A stretch of DNA of 64,000 nt from Niastella sp. OAS944. Its GTDB lineage: Bacteria; Bacteroidota; Bacteroidia; Chitinophagales; Chitinophagaceae. Made by a program: the position numbers and the translations under genes. The notes below the pieces were generated by a model, which searched no databases, was not told where the DNA came from, and saw nothing but the letters and a program-made list of their open reading frames with translations. Positions 59,865-64,000 of this stretch are shown here, piece after piece. Position 1 is the stretch's first letter. Each line of letters begins with the position of its first letter. The stretch lies in assembly GCA_024809215.1 (NCBI GenBank), contig JANUBW010000004.1, forward strand, positions 1 through 64,000, written 5' to 3'.

Positions 59865-60356
59865 TTATTTTTTTGCACGTACTCTTTTTTCTTCAATGTT
59901 TGTCGAAAATTGAGCAGTTATATCTTCACCTTTTCTGTTTATAACTTTTTTAAAAAGCTTTTTGTATAAGGTGTCGCCCTTGATTTCATACTGCTGCCAA
60001 ACTGTAGTTCCTATAAATTCTGCTACCGTTACATACAGGTGCGTTTCTTTATAAACATTGCCGTCTGTTTCATAAGTGCCGCCTGAAGCCAGGTTCCATT
60101 TCCCGGTAGAATCCTTCATTATAAGGCAGAAAAAACCATCCGCGAAAATCTTGAGCTGCAGCGGTCTTTTAATGTTTGCCAAAGGCCGTTCTGTAGTTGA
60201 AACGAGTTCCCAGGCGCCTTCCAAATCATCTTTGCCAGCTGAAGAAACATTACTGATCTGCGATTTATTTGCTCCTTTAGTGGGGCCGGTACAACTTAAT
60301 AAACTGAGGAATGCTGCTGTAACGACTAATGATAGCCAATTTTTTGAATTTGACAT
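59865..60356 (-). CDS. Lipocalin-like / DUF4488-type lipoprotein
   Basis: 163 residues with a lipoprotein signal (LVVTAAFLSLLSC) and a beta-rich domain (LEGAWELVSTTERP; LKIFADGFFCLIMKDSTGKWNLASGGTYETDGNVYKET; WQQYEIKGDTLYKKL), similar in style to small lipocalin-like proteins of Bacteroidota. Ligand and role are unknown. It converges loosely with the hypothetical gene at 59304. Confidence 0.72.
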   Translation of the reverse strand: MSNSKNWLSLVVTAAFLSLLSCTGPTKGANKSQISNVSSAGKDDLEGAWELVSTTERPLANIKRPLQLKIFADGFFCLIMKDSTGKWNLASGGTYETDGNVYKETHLYVTVAEFIGTTVWQQYEIKGDTLYKKLFKKVINRKGEDITAQFSTNIEEKRVRAKK

Positions 60357-60912
60357 GTTTGTAAATTTTAAGGTTAAGAGATAGCTGATGTTGGCAGGAT
60401 TGAGAGTAGGTGTTACAGATTGTTTTGGGCCAACGGTTGTTTAAAGTTACAAAGAGACCGTTATAATAATATTGGTAGCCGACTATAAAGTATAATGTAG
60501 TCTACAAAGAATGCAGATTTATCCAACGTTTTAAGGCTCAGGCCCGGCTCACACAATAACCAGTCATCCTCCCCTATAGGACAGATCTTATTAACTGCGT
60601 CACGAAATATTTGTAATAAAGTTTGCATGGTGGCGTTTTGAATTATCGAACCAGGAGGTAGAAGGTTTATGGCTCATTTTTAAACTTAAATTTTTGTTGG
60701 CCAAAACAATCAGTTTATTGAACTCCAACTTAAGAAAAATCAAAGAAAAACTTCCCTCCTTGCAGCCGGAAAGTAGATTTCGGCTATAAAACATACCATT
60801 TTACGATTATTTACAAAAGTTACATTTTTATTTACAATCCAAGTTCCTCAGGCTGAAATACATCAAAGTATTTTTGTTGCATCAACTCTAAAAGACACGA
60901 AAAATAAAAAAT
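60357..60912. other. Gene-free spacer with a TATTTTTG promoter element
   Basis: No convincing gene. A 64-codon minus-strand frame at 60600-60794 has no protein-like features. Near its right end TATTTTTG (60869-60876) matches the -7 consensus 36 bp before the ATG at 60913. Confidence 0.5.
60869..60876 (+). promoter_or_regulatory. -7 element TATTTTTG
   Basis: An exact TAnnTTTG match, 36 bp upstream of the hypothetical gene at 60913. No clear -33 element was seen. Confidence 0.5.
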
Positions 60913-61332
60913 ATGAAAAAAGTTATTTATGCGCTGTTCTTACCGTTGGTTGTGGTAAGCGGACTAGTATTTGCTAATCGCGAAATTAAAAATGAAGTTT
61001 CTAAAAATTCATCGCCAAAACCGCTTACTGATCCTGAAAAGATGGAAGCTGTTATAACCTCTCTTTCTCTTCCGTCAGGCTCAAGAGGAGGTTTCGGACT
61101 AATGGTCAGAATTAATGGTTACGATTATATTCTTAGTTTTGGCCGGGAAAATGCTAATGAATTTCAGCAATTGCATAGCCTGAAAGTTAACGACAAAATA
61201 CTTATAAGAAGCCAAAGTGTATTTAGTGGTTTGTACACGCCCAATTATTCATTTGCAATTATATCGGGCGACTATGTAGAACGAGACGGTAAAATAATTT
61301 ATAAACGTGCCCCTCGCAATGGCGGTTGCTGA
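60913..61332 (+). CDS. Exported hypothetical protein
   Basis: 139 residues with a signal peptide (VIYALFLPLVVVSGLVFA). The mature part has an OB- or SH3-like beta pattern (AVITSLSLPSGSRGGFGLMVRINGYDYILSFGRENANEFQQLHSLKVNDKILIRSQSV) and ends in GGC. No family was recognised. It is a single gene between its own -7 element and a strong terminator. Confidence 0.68.
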   Translation: MKKVIYALFLPLVVVSGLVFANREIKNEVSKNSSPKPLTDPEKMEAVITSLSLPSGSRGGFGLMVRINGYDYILSFGRENANEFQQLHSLKVNDKILIRSQSVFSGLYTPNYSFAIISGDYVERDGKIIYKRAPRNGGC

Positions 61333-61393
61333 GTAAGAATGATTTGAGCATTGTTATTCAAAAAGTAAAATTGATAAAAAATTGATTGTAACT

Positions 61394-61424
61394 AAAAAAC
61401 CTCAAGTTGAACTTGAGGCTTTTT
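61394..61424. terminator. Bidirectional terminator
   Basis: A stem CCTCAAGTT / AACTTGAGG (9 bp) with A6 on the left and T5 on the right. It lies between the convergent genes ending at 61332 and 61444. Confidence 0.85.
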
Positions 61425-61443
61425 ATTCAACGAGTCTAACGAC

Positions 61444-62556
61444 TTAAAGCTTTTTACTTTTAAAGTCCGTGATGGTCTTTCCATCATAACGATACACCCC
61501 ATCAGATGCGCCAAACCAAATATTTCCTTTATCGTCCTCTAAAATCGCGGAGATCATTGGTTTATTTATTATTTCGGTTACAGTTGGCTTTTCATTGGCC
61601 AATGACTTTTCATCATAGCGGGAAAGTACCCACCCGCCATTATTAGCTCTTTGTGAACTGGTCCAAATATTTCCTTTTTTATCTTCGTAGATATATCCAA
61701 CAAAATTTTGAGTAAAATTGGTAAATGTAGTGCCGTCATAACGCCAAAGGCCATTGAAAGCCCCCAGCCAGATATTTCCTTTTTTATCTTTGATTATCGA
61801 ACGGACGTTTGCAAAAGATTTACCATCCTTATTGGTTATAGTGGTGAATGTCTTTCCATCATAAACGGAGGCATAGCCCCTTGTGCCAAACCAAAGTTTT
61901 CCTGTTTTGTCTTCAATGATAGAATTAACAGCATTATGCATCCAGCTATCTTCTGGAATCGGGCGTTGGTAAATTGAAATATGGAAAGAATCAGTAGAAG
62001 TAACAGAAGCGGCTTCTTTCATTTTAAGACTTCGAAAGGATTTCCCATCATAACGGCTTGCTCCGTTGTCAGTGCCGAACCAAATATTACCGGTTTTATC
62101 TTCATAAATATTCCCAACCCGATCATTAGCAAGCCCATCCCTGGTTGTGAAATTTTGAAAGCCTGCCGGTCCGGCAGGCAGGGATTCACCCTGCCCGACT
62201 CCTTCATTCAGGCGGGCATTGTAATAGTAAACACCTGAATCTCTGGTACCAAACCAAAGATTTCCTTTTCGATCTTCCAGAACATCCCAGAAGCGGGCTG
62301 AACTCACTTTACTGGTAATATTGGTAAATGACTTTCCGTCGAAACGGAAAATACCTTCGTTTGAAACAAGCCAAATGTTCCCCTTTCGATCTCGCTTGAT
62401 GGTGCGAACAAAGCTGTTGGGTCCATGGGAAGAGGATACGTCTTTGGTTTCAACGGTATTCTGAGCGCCATTTTTTTGTTGGGCCTGAACGGGAAAATAG
62501 ATTGCTCCTGCGAGCATGATAATCAGGCTGTACAAAACATTTCTTTTATTTTTCAT
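61444..62556 (-). CDS. Two-component-regulator-type beta-propeller protein without kinase part
   Basis: 370 residues: signal peptide (LYSLIIMLAGAIYFPVQAQQ), then repeated blades with the motif DKxGNIWFGT / YDGKTFT (for example DRKGNLWFGTRDSGVYYYN, DKTGNIWFGTDNGASRYDGKSF, DKKGNIWLGAFNGLWRYDG, DDKGNIWFGASDGVYRYDG). This is the periplasmic sensor half of hybrid two-component systems, but it ends at blade sequence without a membrane helix, Y_Y_Y domain or kinase. It may act as a free periplasmic ligand-binding protein or be a separated remnant. Confidence 0.82.
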   Translation of the reverse strand: MKNKRNVLYSLIIMLAGAIYFPVQAQQKNGAQNTVETKDVSSSHGPNSFVRTIKRDRKGNIWLVSNEGIFRFDGKSFTNITSKVSSARFWDVLEDRKGNLWFGTRDSGVYYYNARLNEGVGQGESLPAGPAGFQNFTTRDGLANDRVGNIYEDKTGNIWFGTDNGASRYDGKSFRSLKMKEAASVTSTDSFHISIYQRPIPEDSWMHNAVNSIIEDKTGKLWFGTRGYASVYDGKTFTTITNKDGKSFANVRSIIKDKKGNIWLGAFNGLWRYDGTTFTNFTQNFVGYIYEDKKGNIWTSSQRANNGGWVLSRYDEKSLANEKPTVTEIINKPMISAILEDDKGNIWFGASDGVYRYDGKTITDFKSKKL

Positions 62557-62990
62557 GTCCTATTAAAATTTGGTACAGCGAAACTATATCGATCTTTTCA
62601 GCTTGAAGGGTCAGGATTGTAAATCTTAATGTAACCGTTGTAAATTATTGTAAAATCATCTTGGATCTTAGAGGGAAATATTCAATTACAAGTCTTTTGA
62701 ATTGAAAAGAAGGAACTGTTTGTTCAATTAGAGGTTCTTTCAATTAAAAAGAATTTACATTTTTTTCAATTGGAAAAACTGATTTATACTACTTTGCCTC
62801 CCTGGAACAGGCGGAGTATTCCGGGTGGAGGTTCCATTGTACTACAATTTTTACTGGATAGCATCCGGTGTTTCTTCCTGAGGAAAATGCCCCGGTATTT
62901 TCCAGTCTTATAACCCCGGGTGTTTTCCAGTTTCACTCCAGCGATCTTTATACATGCAAAATACATCATTGCGCCCGGTTGTAGTTGGTA
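62557..62990. other. Spacer with TTCAATTA copies and a CCCCGG-TTTTCCAGT repeat
   Basis: TTCAATTA occurs at 62681, 62723 and about 62739, with related inverted forms (GAATTGAA near 62699). At 62891-62935 two imperfect copies of CCCCGGnnnTTTTCCAGT follow one another. A 61-codon minus-strand frame at 62784-62969 has no protein character. No gene is called. Confidence 0.5.
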
Positions 62991-63344
62991 TTACAAACGT
63001 TTTAAAATCACATCCCGTAAACGGTCTTCGTGCTTATCGCCCCATTGCCCTAAGGCGGCAATCACGGGGATTAACGTCTTACCAAATTCAGTAAGGCTGT
63101 ATTCTACTTTTGGCGGTACAACAGGATAAATTTTTCTCGTAACCAGTTCATGCTTTTCCAATTCATTTAACTGCATGTTCAAAACCCTGCGTGAAGCATC
63201 GGGAATTTTGCGTTGCAGTTCGCTTGGACGCTTATGTCCCTGATCGATAAACCAAAGCAAGCGTATCTTCCATTTACCGTATAGTACTTCACCTATCAGA
63301 TCAAGGCCACAATTCAAGTTCGGTATTACTTTCCTTTCATACAT
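62991..63344 (-). CDS. HxlR-family winged-helix regulator
   Basis: 117 residues. HxlR features: GLDLIGEVLYGKWKIRLLWFIDQGHKRPSELQRKIPDASRRVLNMQLNELEKHELVTRKIYPVVPPKVEYSLTEFGKTLIPVI. The N-terminal cysteine (LNCGLD) is where redox-sensing members react with aldehydes or diamide. It is transcribed divergently from the SDR gene at 63479, the usual arrangement for a repressor or activator of that gene. Confidence 0.92.
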   Translation of the reverse strand: MYERKVIPNLNCGLDLIGEVLYGKWKIRLLWFIDQGHKRPSELQRKIPDASRRVLNMQLNELEKHELVTRKIYPVVPPKVEYSLTEFGKTLIPVIAALGQWGDKHEDRLRDVILKRL

Positions 63345-63412
63345 ATCGCAAAATTAAACCTATATCACAGTTTTTGCAATAAGGGAAAATTTTATCCCTA
63401 TCTGAATCGTAA

Positions 63413-63446
63413 CTCCGTACTTGTGAGGAACTAACGTACTTCGGAG
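63413..63446. promoter_or_regulatory. Repeat/dyad region between HxlR and SDR genes
   Basis: CTCCG (63413-63417) and CGGAG (63442-63446) form an inverted repeat that encloses two direct copies of CGTACTT (63416 and 63435). HxlR sites of this kind with GTAC cores are known, so this is a candidate operator for the SDR gene. GGGA...TCCC near 63383-63398 is a second possible dyad. Confidence 0.5.
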
Positions 63447-63478
63447 ATTTGCACAAAGAAACTTAAAAACAATCTAAA

Positions 63479-64000
63479 ATGGATTATCAAAATGAGCTAT
63501 TAGGCAAGATTGCCTTGGTTACGGGTGGGACAAAAGGAAGCGGAAGGGCAATTGCAGAAAGGCTTTTACAAGCAGGCGCAACGGTAATTATAACAGCAAG
63601 GAATGCACCCGAAAAAGAAAACAGCAAGTTGCATTTCATTCCTTCCGATTTGAGTAAGGCAGAAGGCGCACAAAAAGTAATCAGCGAAGTACTATCGACT
63701 TATGCGAGCCTGGATATCCTTGTGAACAACCTTGGTTCTTCAACTACACCCGCCGGTGGCTTTATCGCATTAAATGATGAGGATTGGGAATTAACCTTAC
63801 AAGCTAATTTGCTTGCTCCTATCAGGCTTGACAGAGGATTTTTACCGCAAATGATAAATAGAAAAACTGGTGTTATCATTCACATCGCTTCCATACAGGG
63901 CAAATTGCCACTGTACGATTCTACTTTGCCTTATGCAGCTGCAAAAGCAGGATTGATCAATTACAGTAAGAGCTTATCAAATGAAGTTACGCCCAAAGGT
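63479..64000 (+). CDS. SDR-family oxidoreductase, 3' end outside window
   Basis: 174 codons are visible, open to the window edge. MDYQNELLGKIALVTGGTKGSGRAIAERL carries the TGGTKGSG cofactor motif, followed by VNNLGSSTTPAGG, the catalytic serine in IHIASIQGKLP and YAAAKAGLINYSKSLS for Y and K. It is a third SDR in the window, here controlled by the divergent HxlR regulator, a common pairing for aldehyde- or quinone-responsive reductases. The C-terminal substrate region is missing only because of the window. Confidence 0.9.
   Translation, partial: MDYQNELLGKIALVTGGTKGSGRAIAERLLQAGATVIITARNAPEKENSKLHFIPSDLSKAEGAQKVISEVLSTYASLDILVNNLGSSTTPAGGFIALNDEDWELTLQANLLAPIRLDRGFLPQMINRKTGVIIHIASIQGKLPLYDSTLPYAAAKAGLINYSKSLSNEVTPKG

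Noticed and set aside
60600-60794. 64-codon minus-strand ORF
   Set aside because: No signal, domain or promoter; composition looks like translated spacer.
62784-62969. 61-codon minus-strand ORF
   Set aside because: It translates the CCCCGG-TTTTCCAGT repeats; no protein-like features.
1-64000. tRNA, rRNA or insertion-sequence genes
   Set aside because: I saw no tRNA cloverleaf signature, rRNA segment, transposase motif or flanking target duplication. A tRNAscan or ISfinder search would be decisive and could overturn this.

Overview
The window comes from a member of the Bacteroidota, most likely family Chitinophagaceae (Niastella or Chitinophaga type). The evidence is the ECF sigma/FecR/SusC/SusD/SusE cassette, many lipoproteins and Sec signal peptides, LytTR regulators, promoter elements of the TAnnTTTG type, almost no Shine-Dalgarno sequences, and short AT-rich spacers. 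No tRNA, rRNA, insertion sequence, CRISPR array or phage module was recognised. Species placement is inference.

Layout. 1-2555: start of a repetitive MBG-domain surface protein, cut by the window edge. 2.8-8.6 kb: CNNM/CorC membrane protein, YcaQ-type protein, PHP phosphoesterase, a small Bacteroidota-specific protein, a helically phased repeat array and a LytTR-only regulator. 8.9-13.4 kb: GH51 arabinofuranosidase and an AraC-SDR pair. 13.5-20.5 kb: MscS-type channel, sigma-54 activator, two tandem NmrA-like proteins. 20.7-22.5 kb: ArsR/SRPBCC/DoxX/YdeI operon. 22.5-24.4 kb: tyrS behind a Tyr-rich leader peptide and terminator, then a lipoprotein. 24.5-29.1 kb: phospholipase C-like phosphoesterase, PhyH oxygenase, S41 peptidase, membrane protein. 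29.1-34.0 kb: second SDR/AraC pair, msrB, a barrel protein, a Crp/Fnr regulator and a hypothetical, with one operator-like palindrome occurring twice. 34.1-43.5 kb: a minimal polysaccharide utilisation locus (sigma, FecR, SusC, SusD, SusE, GH76) probably for alpha-mannan. 43.7-50.2 kb: mostly small metabolic and hypothetical genes and an MFS transporter. 50.2-51.5 kb: noncoding or decayed DNA with 10-bp phased arrays and a five-copy 105-bp tandem repeat. 51.5-56.8 kb: CocE-type hydrolase, LytS/LytT two-component pair, Cys-domain anchor protein, GH16. 57.1-59.1 kb: a compact cluster with a short CxxC protein, a DUF692 (MNIO) oxidase and its partner, a candidate RiPP-type modification system. 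59.3-64.0 kb: hypotheticals, a lone propeller protein, and a divergent HxlR/SDR pair.

The most notable items are: (1) a 31-codon leader with a YYY run in front of an intrinsic terminator that leaves no room for a separate tyrS promoter; (2) the DUF692 cluster; (3) the 105-bp satellite, open in one frame but without a start codon; (4) a class of intergenic hairpins whose arms are tandem words of fixed length (7, 8, 9 or 11 nt), at seven places; (5) GGGACGAA iterons at 22-bp spacing next to a LytTR-only regulator; (6) a TTAACTTAAGT-centred palindrome in both intergenic regions bracketing msrB and the Crp/Fnr gene.
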